DNA of 64,000 bases from an uncultured Lachnospiraceae bacterium (GTDB lineage Bacteria > Bacillota > Clostridia > Lachnospirales > Lachnospiraceae), in NCBI GenBank assembly GCA_947630805.1, contig CANRIV010000002.1, positions 124,001 through 188,000 on the forward strand. The letters are read 5' to 3'. Positions within the stretch are counted from its first letter, which is position 1, and each line of letters begins with the position of its first letter. The notes beneath the pieces are model-generated. The model saw nothing but the letters and a program-made list of their open reading frames with translations, was not told where the DNA came from and made no database searches. Below, in pieces: positions 1 to 8,029 of this stretch. The position numbers and the translations under genes were made by a program.

Positions 1-258
1 GAAAGACAGTTTCATCTGATATTACAGGCTAAAGATTTGGTTGCACGAGGAATAGGAAAAAGTCAAATCGCATTAATGATGGGAGTTCAAAATTTTATCG
101 TAAATAAAAGTATTTATCAGAGTAAAAATTTTTCTGTAGCGGAATTAAAAGCCGGGCTGGCAGAAAGCGTGAAGACCGAAGAGTTGATAAAGACAGGACA
201 GATTGCCGAAAACATTGGCGTAGAAATGCTGCTGATAAAATATAGCAGAAAAAATTAG
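1..258 (+). CDS. holA: DNA polymerase III delta subunit, C-terminal part
   Basis: The gene enters from the left edge in frame 1, so only the last 85 codons are visible. The peptide has the clamp-loader delta subunit C-terminal pattern: a helical segment reading QFHLILQAKDL, then IALMMGV, a FIVNKSIYQSKNF stretch and the closing IKTGQIAENIGVEMLLIKY. HolA opens the beta sliding clamp within the clamp-loader complex. A position immediately upstream of rpsT is the usual Firmicutes arrangement and supports the call. The start and the AAA+ part lie outside the window. Family membership rests on this C-terminal pattern plus context, not on a catalytic motif. Confidence 0.8.
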   Translation, partial: ERQFHLILQAKDLVARGIGKSQIALMMGVQNFIVNKSIYQSKNFSVAELKAGLAESVKTEELIKTGQIAENIGVEMLLIKYSRKN

Positions 259-266
259 AAAAATGA

Positions 267-295
267 TTGACAAGAATTGTATATTTCGTTAGAAT
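267..295 (+). promoter_or_regulatory. promoter of rpsT
   Basis: TTGACA at 267-272, a 17-bp spacer and TAGAAT at 290-295 form a near-consensus vegetative promoter just after the holA stop. It would give rpsT a 5' leader of about 100 nt. Confidence 0.7.
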
Positions 296-305
296 ACAAT
301 TTAGT

Positions 306-379
306 GTCTGCGCGCGACGTCCGCATTTCCTAAGGCGCAGACGGTGAAACCTGATTTCCAATCTCTCTCAACGGAAATC
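306..379 (+). promoter_or_regulatory. structured 5' leader of rpsT
   Basis: The transcript between the promoter and rpsT can fold into two hairpins: GTCTGCGC (306-313) with GCGCAGAC (335-342), and GATTTCC (353-359) with GGAAATC (373-379). The ribosome binding site (GGAGGTGG, about 397-404) follows. Ribosomal protein genes are often autoregulated through such leaders. Binding by S20 is inference. Confidence 0.5.
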
Positions 380-408
380 ATAGATGTAATTTTCACGGAG
401 GTGGACAA

Positions 409-672
409 ATGGCTAATATTAAGTCAGCAAAAAAAAGAATTTTAGTTAATCGCACAAAATATGAAAGAAACAAATCAGCAAAGTCTGAAATTAAGACAGC
501 AGTGAAGAAAGTGGAAGCAGCTGTTACAGCTTCAGACAAGGCTGCAGCTGATACAGCATTAATTGCGGCAGTTAAATTGATTGAAATGGCCGGCTCAAAG
601 GGAATTTATCACAAGAATAATGTTTCCAGAAAAGTTTCAAGATTAACAAAGTTAGTAAACACAATCGGGTAA
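409..672 (+). CDS. rpsT: 30S ribosomal protein S20
   Basis: An 87-residue, very Lys/Ala-rich protein beginning MANIKSAKKRI, the standard S20 N-terminus, and carrying the late KGIYHKNNVSRKVSRL segment. S20 binds 16S rRNA early in assembly of the small subunit. The length is normal. A strong ribosome binding site (GGAGGTGG) precedes the ATG. The gene has its own promoter and folded leader, and the stop codon overlaps the first bases of a 58-bp repeat element. Confidence 0.97.
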   Translation: MANIKSAKKRILVNRTKYERNKSAKSEIKTAVKKVEAAVTASDKAAADTALIAAVKLIEMAGSKGIYHKNNVSRKVSRLTKLVNTIG

Positions 673-728
673 CTTTTGAAACGGTAAAGGATAACCGTTT
701 CAAAACTTTGCTTCGCAAAGCACGCTCC
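671..728 (+). repeat. 58-bp dispersed structured repeat, copy 1
   Basis: A 58-bp element starting at the rpsT stop codon. It contains a hairpin (TTTTGAAACGG with CCGTTTCAAAA around a 10-nt loop) and a short second one (CTTTGC-TTC-GCAAAG, give or take a base), and ends CACGCTCC. The reverse complement is present at 58,746-58,803 with 56 of 58 bases identical. The two differences are partners in the first stem. Confidence 0.8.
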
Positions 729-748
729 TAACGGAGCTGGTCAAGTAC

Positions 749-779
749 GATTATGAAACACTTGATGTGTTTCATAATC
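749..779 (+). other. 13-bp perfect hairpin after the repeat
   Basis: GATTATGAAACAC (749-761) pairs perfectly with GTGTTTCATAATC (767-779) around a 5-nt loop. It has no T-run of its own and sits between the 58-bp element and the rpsT terminator. It may be part of the same element or a degenerate neighbour. Confidence 0.55.
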
Positions 780-798
780 TATAACTTTTGTGAAAAAA

Positions 799-843
799 TA
801 AAGGGAAGTTGTACTTTAGTATGACTTCCCTTTACTTTTTTTA
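799..843 (+). terminator. rho-independent terminator of rpsT
   Basis: AAAGGGAAGT (800-809) pairs with ACTTCCCTTT (824-833), followed by a run of T from 835. Placed after rpsT and its 3' hairpins. Confidence 0.8.
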
Positions 844-883
844 CAGTTTTTTTTTCAGGATTTTATACAAACATAAAAGGTAA

Positions 884-1003
884 AAATCATTAATGTTACT
901 TGAAAAAAGAATATCAGGAAGTCTGGGTATTGTATTGACAGTACCTGTAACTGCTTTTGTGGCAGCGAACTGCTGTCATAAAATGATAAAAAGAAATAAA
1001 TGA
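884..1003 (+). pseudogene. possible C-terminal remnant of a YibE/F-like membrane protein
   Basis: An open frame of about 40 codons with an ATG at 893, no clear ribosome binding site and a stop at 1001-1003. It encodes GSLGIVLTVPVTAFVAA followed by a Lys/Arg-rich end. A hydrophobic helix with positive C-terminal residues resembles the end of YibE/F family proteins. Nothing upstream in the frame extends it, because a stop lies at 881. It could instead be a real small membrane peptide. The rest of the interval from 673 to 1080 holds only the repeat, the hairpin and the terminator listed separately. Confidence 0.3.
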
Positions 1004-1080
1004 CAAAAAACTGTACATACTAATAGGATAAAAAAACAAATTTTAAGTTATGCCAGACAATGGCAATCAATGGGAGCAGT

Positions 1081-1995
1081 ATGGAAAACAAAAACATATA
1101 TACGGACCTTGCACTGGAGGAACGGGAGCGGTTTAAGAAAAATGTTGAAATTGAAGGAGTCAAAATAGATAAGAAGTATGACAAGAATCTGAAAATGACT
1201 ACTACAGTGGTAGATATTATAAATAAAAATGGTGAAAAAGCCATGGGGAAACCTATGGGAAGTTATATTACAATGGAAACACGGCAATTAAAAAATGCCC
1301 AGGAGGAAAGCCGGAGAAATATTGCTGAAAAATTAATGTCTCATCTTCTGGAAATTACAAAAAATAAAAAGAAAAATAAAATATTGATTGTGGGTCTGGG
1401 AAATTCTCAGGCTACTCCGGATGCCTTGGGTCCTAGAACAATTGATAATATTCAAATTAGCGATGAAATTTACTGCATTTCCCCAGGTGTGCTGGCACAG
1501 ACAGGAATGGAAACGTATTCCGTGATTAAGGGAATTGTCAATGAAATCAATCCGGATTTGATTATTGCGATTGATTCTCTGGCAGCAAGAAATGTGAGAA
1601 GAATTACTACGACGATTCAACTTACGGATACCGGAATTACCCCGGGCTCAGGGATTGGAAATCACAGAAAAGGATTAAACAAAGAGACACTGGGAAAAGA
1701 TGTCATTGCCATAGGGGTCCCGATGGTAGTCAGTGGAGCTACTATTGTGAATGACACAATGGAAAATCTGTTGCATATTCTGGCGACAGTAAAAAAAGAA
1801 AACGATATTTCTAATATTTTAGGAAATTATACCGAACAGGAAAAATATCAGCTTTTTGAGGAATTGTTATCGGAAGAAACAGAACAGATGTATGTGACGC
1901 CAAAAGATATTGACGAAATCGTAGAAAATCTCAGCAAAACAATTTCTCATGGATTAAATCTGTTTTGTTCTAACGTATCTGCCAAGCTCATATAA
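1081..1995 (+). CDS. gpr: germination protease GPR
   Basis: Degrades small acid-soluble spore proteins during germination. It is made as a zymogen in the forespore and self-processed. The N-terminus MENKNIYTDLALEERE contains the TDLALE sequence expected at the self-cleavage site, similar to the site cut in SASPs. VGLGNSQATPDALGP (Asp114) and IIAIDSLAAR (Asp165) are the conserved acid segments of the family. The start at 1081 is chosen because GGGAG lies just upstream and the N-terminus then fits the family; an ATG at 1060 lacks a site. The product is 304 residues, slightly short but complete. spoIIP follows within about 30 bp. In known sporeformers gpr is a forespore SigG gene. Confidence 0.93.
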   Translation: MENKNIYTDLALEERERFKKNVEIEGVKIDKKYDKNLKMTTTVVDIINKNGEKAMGKPMGSYITMETRQLKNAQEESRRNIAEKLMSHLLEITKNKKKNKILIVGLGNSQATPDALGPRTIDNIQISDEIYCISPGVLAQTGMETYSVIKGIVNEINPDLIIAIDSLAARNVRRITTTIQLTDTGITPGSGIGNHRKGLNKETLGKDVIAIGVPMVVSGATIVNDTMENLLHILATVKKENDISNILGNYTEQEKYQLFEELLSEETEQMYVTPKDIDEIVENLSKTISHGLNLFCSNVSAKLI

Positions 1996-2026
1996 TGTAT
2001 AAGTGGGACAAAGCAGAGGTGTGAAA

Positions 2027-3319
2027 GTGCTGAGGGGAATAAGTTATCATCTGGAAAGGAAACATTACAATCGAATCAGATTTCCCGAAACATTATTTCC
2101 GTTAATGATAAAAGCGGTAATAGTGTTTCTTTGTGTTTATATTGCTGCCAGATGTATTAATCTCATTTCCGGTAATACAGCAGAAACTGCGGTAAAAAAC
2201 GCTGTCAGTAATACTTCCAATGTCATCGCAAAAGAAATTGTGGAAAATTCCAGTATTATGACACAGTATATGCTCTATGTGGAAAACCATGGGGAATTGT
2301 CTGAGGAAGCAAAGAAAAAACTTCTGACAGAAGTGGTTGCTGATTACATAAAGCATAGTGAATACACTTATGACACGGAAGATCCCGGGTATGAACAGGT
2401 CATTAATCTGGTCTACGAAAATGTCACAGAAGCGACGGAACAGACGACTGCAGCAGTAGAAAAGGAAACAACAAAAAAGCAAGAAAAAGAAAAAACAGTA
2501 AAGGCATCTGCCAAAGTGCTTGTTCCTCTTCCAAAAGTCAGTGGAAAACTATATACAATAAAAAATATCGGCTCTTTTCGAGACGTAATAGACCGTTTTT
2601 ACACGATTACATCAGCGACAAACATAAACAGCAGTGATATGCCGATTCGGCAGGCATTGAATGAAAAATTTCAAATTAAAGGAAATAATAAAAAACCACA
2701 GATACTGATATATCATACACACTCCCAGGAAGAGTTCAGCAACAGTACCGGAGATGCGGGAACAACAATTATCGGGGTAGGCGACAGACTGGAGAAAGTG
2801 TTGCGGGAACAGTTTGGATACAATGTCATTCATGATACAACGCATTATGATATGGTCAACGGAAAACTAGACCGAAATGAAGCCTACGATCAGGCGAGAG
2901 AAGGGGTCAGTAAAATATTAAAAAAATATCCATCTATCAGTTTGGTATTGGATATTCACAGAGACGGAGTCAACAGCAATACCAGGCTGGTAACAGAAGT
3001 CAATGGAAAAAAAACAGCGCAGGTCATGTTTTTTAATGGAATGTCCCGATTTAAGACAACAGGAAATATTGAATATCTTTATAATCCATATCTTTTTGAA
3101 AATCTGGCACTTTCCCTGCAGATGAAAGTAAAAGCAGAGGCCTACTATCCCGGATTTTCCAGAAGAAATTATGTGAATGCTTACAAATATAATCTGGACA
3201 TGTGCAGGCAGTGTATGTTGATTGAGGTGGGAGCACAGACCAATACCTATGAGGAAGCGCGAAATGCAGCAGAGCCACTGGCTGTATTAATTCACATGGT
3301 GATGGGAGACAGTAAATAA
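2027..3319 (+). CDS. spoIIP: stage II sporulation protein P
   Basis: Peptidoglycan amidase/endopeptidase of the engulfment complex with SpoIID and SpoIIM. Seen: a basic N-terminus, one membrane segment (LMIKAVIVFLCVYIAARC), a Lys/Glu-rich linker, then the catalytic domain with ILIYHTHSQEEF, VLDIHRDG and GAQTNTYEEARNAAEPLA, which match the metal-binding histidines and glutamate of the SpoIIP fold. The start is uncertain: GTG at 2027 has AGAGG at good spacing, while GTG codons at 2003 and 2021 are in frame but worse placed. About 430 residues, normal for Clostridia. A bidirectional terminator follows. Confidence 0.93.
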   Translation: MLRGISYHLERKHYNRIRFPETLFPLMIKAVIVFLCVYIAARCINLISGNTAETAVKNAVSNTSNVIAKEIVENSSIMTQYMLYVENHGELSEEAKKKLLTEVVADYIKHSEYTYDTEDPGYEQVINLVYENVTEATEQTTAAVEKETTKKQEKEKTVKASAKVLVPLPKVSGKLYTIKNIGSFRDVIDRFYTITSATNINSSDMPIRQALNEKFQIKGNNKKPQILIYHTHSQEEFSNSTGDAGTTIIGVGDRLEKVLREQFGYNVIHDTTHYDMVNGKLDRNEAYDQAREGVSKILKKYPSISLVLDIHRDGVNSNTRLVTEVNGKKTAQVMFFNGMSRFKTTGNIEYLYNPYLFENLALSLQMKVKAEAYYPGFSRRNYVNAYKYNLDMCRQCMLIEVGAQTNTYEEARNAAEPLAVLIHMVMGDSK

Positions 3320-3335
3320 AATCTGCAGTAAAAAT

Positions 3336-3379
3336 AAAAATATCAGTGGGCCTTTATGGTCTCCACTGATATTTTTTTA
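3336..3379. terminator. bidirectional terminator between spoIIP and the alkyltransferase-like gene
   Basis: AAATATCAGTGG (3338-3349) pairs with CCACTGATATTT (3363-3374). T-runs on both strands allow it to end the converging transcripts. It overlaps the last codons of the minus-strand gene. Confidence 0.8.
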
Positions 3380-3659
3380 AGTCTACTTTATTGTGAATCA
3401 CTTCAATCCCGTCTCGCTCCATCCGCCGCTTTTGTCCCTGTGCCCCACCGTCGCCAAAATGAGCGGCAAGCTTTCCTTCCCGATTGACGACACGGAAACA
3501 GGGATAATAATCAGGGTCCGGATTGACATGAAGAATATTGCCGATGGCGCGTGAAAGATTCGGATTTCCCAAAGCCGTGGCAATTTGTCCGTAAGTGACA
3601 ACCTTTCCCTTGGGAATTGTGCGCAAATATGTATAAACTTTTTGTTGTAGTTCTGTCAT
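3354..3659 (-). CDS. MGMT-family alkyltransferase-like protein
   Basis: A 101-residue protein consisting only of the DNA-binding/active-site domain of O6-alkylguanine DNA alkyltransferases: the winged-helix stretch TIPKGKVVTYGQIATALGNP, then the active-site region YPCFRVVN. The acceptor Cys is retained, but the His of the usual PCHRV is Phe here. The N-terminal domain of Ada/Ogt is absent. It may be a repair transferase of reduced activity or a damage-recognition protein of the ATL type, although classic ATLs replace the Cys with Trp. It starts 26 bp after dut, so the two are probably co-transcribed. Confidence 0.85.
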   Translation of the reverse strand: MTELQQKVYTYLRTIPKGKVVTYGQIATALGNPNLSRAIGNILHVNPDPDYYPCFRVVNREGKLAAHFGDGGAQGQKRRMERDGIEVIHNKVDLKKYQWRP

Positions 3660-3685
3660 GTATATTCTCCTGTCCTGAAAGCAGA

Positions 3686-4123
3686 TTATCTTCCGGTGGA
3701 ACCAAAGCCTCCGATGCCCCGTACTGTGTCAGTCAATTCTTCCTGTTCCTGAAAAGTCACTTTTAAAAATGGTGCAATCACCATTTGGGCAATCCGTTCT
3801 CCCGGTGCAACAGTTTTTTCTTCTGCAGAGTGATTGTAAAGTGCTACGGTAATTTCTCCACGGTAATCTGCATCCACGACACCTACTTTATTGGCGGGAG
3901 CTAATCCCTTTTTACAGGACAGACCGCTTCTTGCATAGATAAAACCTGCGTATCCCATAGGAATTTCCATGGCAAATCCTGTTCCGATGAATTTAGTTTC
4001 TCCCGGCGCAATTTTGATTTCCTCTTCTAAGCAGGCGTACAAATCAGCGCCGGCGGCATATTCAGATCCATAAGTAGGAATCGTAGCATTTGGATTTAAT
4101 TTTTTGATGTTTAAAGTTGTCAT
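3686..4123 (-). CDS. dut: dUTP pyrophosphatase
   Basis: Hydrolyses dUTP to dUMP and pyrophosphate, keeping uracil out of DNA and supplying dUMP for dTMP synthesis. The 145 residues carry all trimeric dUTPase motifs in order: AGADLYA, ARSGLSCKKGL, GVVDADYRGEI (catalytic Asp), ERIAQMVI and the C-terminal GGFGSTGR arm. Length is normal. Located between nrdG and the alkyltransferase-like gene on the minus strand, a nucleotide/DNA-maintenance grouping. A GGAGG-like site lies just upstream of the ATG. Confidence 0.97.
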   Translation of the reverse strand: MTTLNIKKLNPNATIPTYGSEYAAGADLYACLEEEIKIAPGETKFIGTGFAMEIPMGYAGFIYARSGLSCKKGLAPANKVGVVDADYRGEITVALYNHSAEEKTVAPGERIAQMVIAPFLKVTFQEQEELTDTVRGIGGFGSTGR

Positions 4124-4186
4124 TTTTATCCTCCATTTCTTCGTATTATATCGTTAATAATGTTCTTTTCATGTATTTTGTTTTTT

Positions 4187-4222
4187 GAAAAAAGCGTTTG
4201 CAGAAATTCAGCGCTCTTTTTC
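4187..4222 (-). terminator. possible terminator at the 3' end of nrdG
   Basis: Read on the minus strand, GAAAAAGAGCG pairs with CGCTTTTTTC across the nrdG stop codon. The U-rich part lies within the stem, so efficiency is uncertain and some read-through into dut is possible. Confidence 0.4.
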
Positions 4223-4735
4223 CCAAAGCGTGAGTTTTCCTGTGGCGAGTGTTTCCGGAAGCCGGATAAGTCTTTGATTTTCCGAGCCGCGGAAAACAAG
4301 AGTCAGATTTTTTAAAGACTCTATAAAAGGTCCGTCAACCAGTACGTCAATATAAGATAAAAGTTCTTTTGTCTCATCCCATTCCTGATACATATGAGCC
4401 ATGATATCTTTTTCAAATTCGTATCCGGTAAAGCACCAGATAGTTTTCTTGGGATATGTTTCTTTCAACTTTCGTGCCAGGGGAAGGAGACCCTGTTGAT
4501 TTACCCGTTCCAATGGCTCACCGCCCAGAAATGTCACGCCGGCATATGCACCGAATTTTAACGTGTCAATAATGTAATCAATGGTATCCTGCGTAAATTC
4601 TTTTCCGTAGTTGAAATCCCATGCCTGTTCATTAAAACAGCCCGGACATCTGTGATGACAGCCGCTGACAAAAAGTGAAAGGCGGATTCCCGGACCATTT
4701 GCCACGTCAAATGTTTTTATTTCTGCATAATTCAT
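4208..4735 (-). CDS. nrdG: anaerobic ribonucleotide reductase activating protein
   Basis: Radical SAM enzyme that places a glycyl radical on NrdD so that ribonucleotides can be reduced without oxygen. The iron-sulfur motif CX3CX2C is visible as SGCHHRCPGC (Cys26, Cys30, Cys33), followed by GVTFLGGEPL, the SAM-binding glycine/glutamate stretch. 175 residues is the normal size. The partner nrdD is not next to it here, unlike many genomes. The gene is divergent from lepA, and dut lies 84 bp downstream. Confidence 0.95.
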   Translation of the reverse strand: MNYAEIKTFDVANGPGIRLSLFVSGCHHRCPGCFNEQAWDFNYGKEFTQDTIDYIIDTLKFGAYAGVTFLGGEPLERVNQQGLLPLARKLKETYPKKTIWCFTGYEFEKDIMAHMYQEWDETKELLSYIDVLVDGPFIESLKNLTLVFRGSENQRLIRLPETLATGKLTLWEKER

Positions 4736-4836
4736 ATAACTCCCTGTCCCTTCATGAAAGAAAATAAAAATTCATAATAATTATAACATTGACAGGAACA
4801 GATTGTCCATAATGGAAATAATTTAAAGGCTTTGTA

Positions 4837-4865
4837 TTTCACTAACAAACTTTTTGTGTTAGAAT
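4837..4865 (+). promoter_or_regulatory. weak candidate promoter of lepA
   Basis: TTTCAC (4837-4842), 17 bp, TAGAAT (4860-4865) in the divergent nrdG/lepA interval. The -10 is good and the -35 poor. Confidence 0.35.
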
Positions 4866-4915
4866 ATGCGATAGAAAAGAAAGCAGCTGAAAAAGAAAGC
4901 AGATGGAGGAGACCA

Positions 4916-6730
4916 ATGCCGCACATAGATCAGAATAAAATCAGAAATTTTTGTATTATTGCTCATATAGACCACGGGAAATCGACTCTGGCAGACCGGA
5001 TTATTGAAATGACAGGTCTGCTTACGAATCGGGAAATGCAGGCGCAGGTCTTGGACAATATGGAACTGGAGAGAGAGCGGGGGATTACCATTAAGTCTCA
5101 GGCAGTACGTACCGTGTATAAAGCGAAAAATGGAGAAGAGTACATTTTTAACCTGATTGACACGCCGGGTCATGTCGATTTTAACTATGAAGTTTCCAGA
5201 AGTCTGGCGGCATGTGATGGTGCTGTGCTGGTAGTAGATGCAGCGCAGGGCGTGGAAGCCCAGACACTTGCCAATGTATATTTAGCGTTGGATCACGATC
5301 TTGAAGTATTTCCGGTAATTAATAAAATAGATCTTCCCTCTGCAGATCCTGAGCGGGTAAAAGCTGAGATTGAAGATGTAATCGGTCTGGAGGCGGAGGA
5401 TGCTCCTTTGATATCGGCAAAGACAGGTTTGAACTGTGAAGAAGTGCTGGAGGCGATTGTAAAAAATATTCCTGCACCTAAAGGGGATGCAGAGGCACCG
5501 CTGCAGGCATTGATTTTTGACAGCCTTTATGATTCTTATAAAGGCGTTATTGTATTTTGCAGAATTAAAGAAGGAACAGCAAAACCGGGAATGAATATAA
5601 AAATGATGGCGACACAGGCCAGGGCGAATATCGTGGAAGTGGGATATTTTGGAGCCGGTCAGTTTATCCCGTGTGATGAATTGTCCGCTGGCATGGTAGG
5701 CTATATTACGGCAAGTATTAAAAATGTAAGAGACACAAAAGTGGGAGATACCGTAACAGATGCGGATAATCCCTGCGCGGCGCCTCTTCCGGGATACAAG
5801 GAAGTAAATTCTATGGTATACTGCGGCCTGTACCCGGCAGATGGAGCCAAATATCCTGATTTGAGGGATGCTTTGGAAAAATTGCAGCTCAATGATGCAG
5901 CACTTCGTTATGAGCCGGAAACTTCGATTGCATTAGGATTTGGATTCCGGTGTGGATTTTTGGGACTGTTACATTTGGAGATTGTACAGGAAAGATTGGA
6001 GAGAGAGTATGGTCTGGACCTCGTCACTACGGCACCGAGTGTTATTTATAAAATATATAAAGAAAATGGAGAAGTAATCGAGCTTACCAATCCGACAAAT
6101 CTTCCGGACCCGAGTGAAATAGAGCATATGGAAGAACCAATTGTCAGTGCAGAAATTATGGTAACGACAGAATTTATCGGCTCTATTATGGAATTGTGCC
6201 AGCAGAGAAGAGGAAGATATATCGGGATGGAGTATGTAGAAGGCTCAAGGGCCCTGTTAAAATATGATATTCCGTTAAATGAAATTATTTATGACTTTTT
6301 TGATGCCTTAAAATCACGTTCCAGAGGGTATGCCTCTTTTGATTATGATTTGAAAGGCTACGAGCCGGCAAAACTTGTCAAATTGGATATTCTTATCAAT
6401 AAAGAGGAAGTAGATGCGCTTTCCTTTATTGTGCCGGAAGCATCGGCATATGAGAGGGGACGCAAAATGTGTGAGAAATTAAAATCAGAAATTCCAAGAC
6501 AGCTCTTTGAAGTTCCGATTCAGGCCGCTGTGGGAAGTAAAATAATTGCCAGAGAAACTGTAAAAGCGATGCGGAAGGATGTTCTTGCAAAGTGCTATGG
6601 CGGCGATATTTCCCGAAAGAAAAAACTTTTGGAAAAACAGAAAGAAGGTAAGAAACGTATGCGTCAGGTAGGGAATGTAGAAATCCCACAGTCGGCGTTT
6701 ATGGCTGTACTAAAATTGGATGATGAATAA
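4916..6730 (+). CDS. lepA: elongation factor 4 (back-translocating GTPase)
   Basis: Ribosome-associated GTPase related to EF-G. GTPase motifs are [17 protein letters not shown] and NKIDL near the N-terminus, followed by EF-G-like domains and the LepA-specific C-terminal part ([28 protein letters not shown]). The start at 4916 has GGAGGAG a few bases upstream and yields [12 protein letters not shown]; an earlier in-frame ATG at 4832 adds a non-conserved tail. The product is 604 residues, the normal length. hemW follows in the same direction after 71 bp. Confidence 0.97.
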   Translation: MPHIDQNKIRNFCIIAHIDHGKSTLADRIIEMTGLLTNREMQAQVLDNMELERERGITIKSQAVRTVYKAKNGEEYIFNLIDTPGHVDFNYEVSRSLAACDGAVLVVDAAQGVEAQTLANVYLALDHDLEVFPVINKIDLPSADPERVKAEIEDVIGLEAEDAPLISAKTGLNCEEVLEAIVKNIPAPKGDAEAPLQALIFDSLYDSYKGVIVFCRIKEGTAKPGMNIKMMATQARANIVEVGYFGAGQFIPCDELSAGMVGYITASIKNVRDTKVGDTVTDADNPCAAPLPGYKEVNSMVYCGLYPADGAKYPDLRDALEKLQLNDAALRYEPETSIALGFGFRCGFLGLLHLEIVQERLEREYGLDLVTTAPSVIYKIYKENGEVIELTNPTNLPDPSEIEHMEEPIVSAEIMVTTEFIGSIMELCQQRRGRYIGMEYVEGSRALLKYDIPLNEIIYDFFDALKSRSRGYASFDYDLKGYEPAKLVKLDILINKEEVDALSFIVPEASAYERGRKMCEKLKSEIPRQLFEVPIQAAVGSKIIARETVKAMRKDVLAKCYGGDISRKKKLLEKQKEGKKRMRQVGNVEIPQSAFMAVLKLDDE

Positions 6731-6801
6731 AAACAAATTTTGGGAACAGAATTTAAGATTCAGGATGATGAATCATGGCATTATAATGGAGTAATATCAA
6801 C

Positions 6802-7971
6802 ATGAAAAAATTAGAAATTTATATTCACATACCTTTTTGTGTAAAGAAATGTGATTACTGTGATTTTTTGTCCATGTGCCGAAAAGAACAGGTGCGGGAA
6901 AATTATGTCAATGCACTGGTAAATGAAATAAAAAGAAATAAAGATTTTATGAAAGGGTACCTTGTCGATACTGTGTTTATCGGTGGAGGTACCCCTTCCA
7001 TATTAGAAGGAAAACAGATTGAGACGATAATGCAGACCTTGAAAAACTGCTGCGATTTTACTGATCATATAGAAATTACAATCGAATGTAATCCGGGGAC
7101 ATTGACGCAGGAGAAATTAGAATGTTACAGGCGGGCGGGGATTAACAGAATCAGTATGGGTTTACAATCTGCTAATGATGATGAATTAAAATTGATTGGA
7201 AGAATTCACAGTTATCAGCAATTTGTGCAAAGTTATTCTATGGCGAGAAAGGCAGGGTTTCAAAACATTAATGTAGATATCATGAGTGCACTGCCTCTGC
7301 AGACTTTAGAAAGTTATAGCAAAACGTTACAGCAGGTAACGGCACTAAATCCTGAGCACATTTCGGCATACAGTCTGATTGTAGAAAAAAATACACCTTT
7401 ATATGACAGGGTGGAACTGGCCAGAAAAAATCATTGTGAAATTCTTCCGGATGAAGAGACAGAGCGGGAAATGTATTGGCTGACAGAAAAGATTTTACTT
7501 GAAAAAGGTTATGACAGATACGAAATTTCTAACTACAGTAAAAAGGGGTTGGAATGTAGACATAATATTGGATATTGGGAAAGAACGGAATATCTGGGCT
7601 TTGGAATTGGTGCGGCCTCTCTTTATAAAAATACCAGATACAATAATATAAAAGATTTAATTTCTTATATGAATCAAATGACGGATGACGCAGCAGACTG
7701 TGGTACGGTAATAGAGAAGGAAAGTATAGAAAAATTATCTTTAGAAGCGCAGATGTCAGAGTATATGTTTTTGGGCCTGAGAATGACGCGCGGGGTTTCT
7801 GTAAAAAAATTTGAACAGGAATTTGATATAAATTATACAGACGTTTATGGCGCTGTCACGGACGATATGATAGAAAAAGGCCTGCTTTTGAGAGACAGGG
7901 ATATGATAAGATTAACAAACCGGGGGATTGATATCAGTAATTATGTTATGGCGGAATTTCTACTAGAATAA
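6802..7971 (+). CDS. hemW: HemW-like radical SAM protein
   Basis: Radical SAM protein of the HemW family, implicated in heme delivery and formerly confused with coproporphyrinogen dehydrogenase. IYIHIPFCVKKCDYCDF supplies the cluster cysteines (Cys13, Cys17, Cys20), followed by FIGGGTPSIL and the C-terminal HemN-like domain (LGLRMTRGVS). 389 residues is typical for HemW and shorter than true HemN. A position after lepA is conserved in Firmicutes, which supports hemW over hemN. It converges with the minus-strand MATE gene. Confidence 0.93.
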   Translation: MKKLEIYIHIPFCVKKCDYCDFLSMCRKEQVRENYVNALVNEIKRNKDFMKGYLVDTVFIGGGTPSILEGKQIETIMQTLKNCCDFTDHIEITIECNPGTLTQEKLECYRRAGINRISMGLQSANDDELKLIGRIHSYQQFVQSYSMARKAGFQNINVDIMSALPLQTLESYSKTLQQVTALNPEHISAYSLIVEKNTPLYDRVELARKNHCEILPDEETEREMYWLTEKILLEKGYDRYEISNYSKKGLECRHNIGYWERTEYLGFGIGAASLYKNTRYNNIKDLISYMNQMTDDAADCGTVIEKESIEKLSLEAQMSEYMFLGLRMTRGVSVKKFEQEFDINYTDVYGAVTDDMIEKGLLLRDRDMIRLTNRGIDISNYVMAEFLLE

Positions 7972-8029
7972 ACGGTAAATACTTTACAAACGATTAACAG
8001 TTTCGTTCGTTTTTATAAGAAAAACAGAT

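Noticed and set aside
7988..8012. Terminator between hemW and the MATE gene
   Set aside because: Only a 6-bp AT-rich stem; too weak to list.
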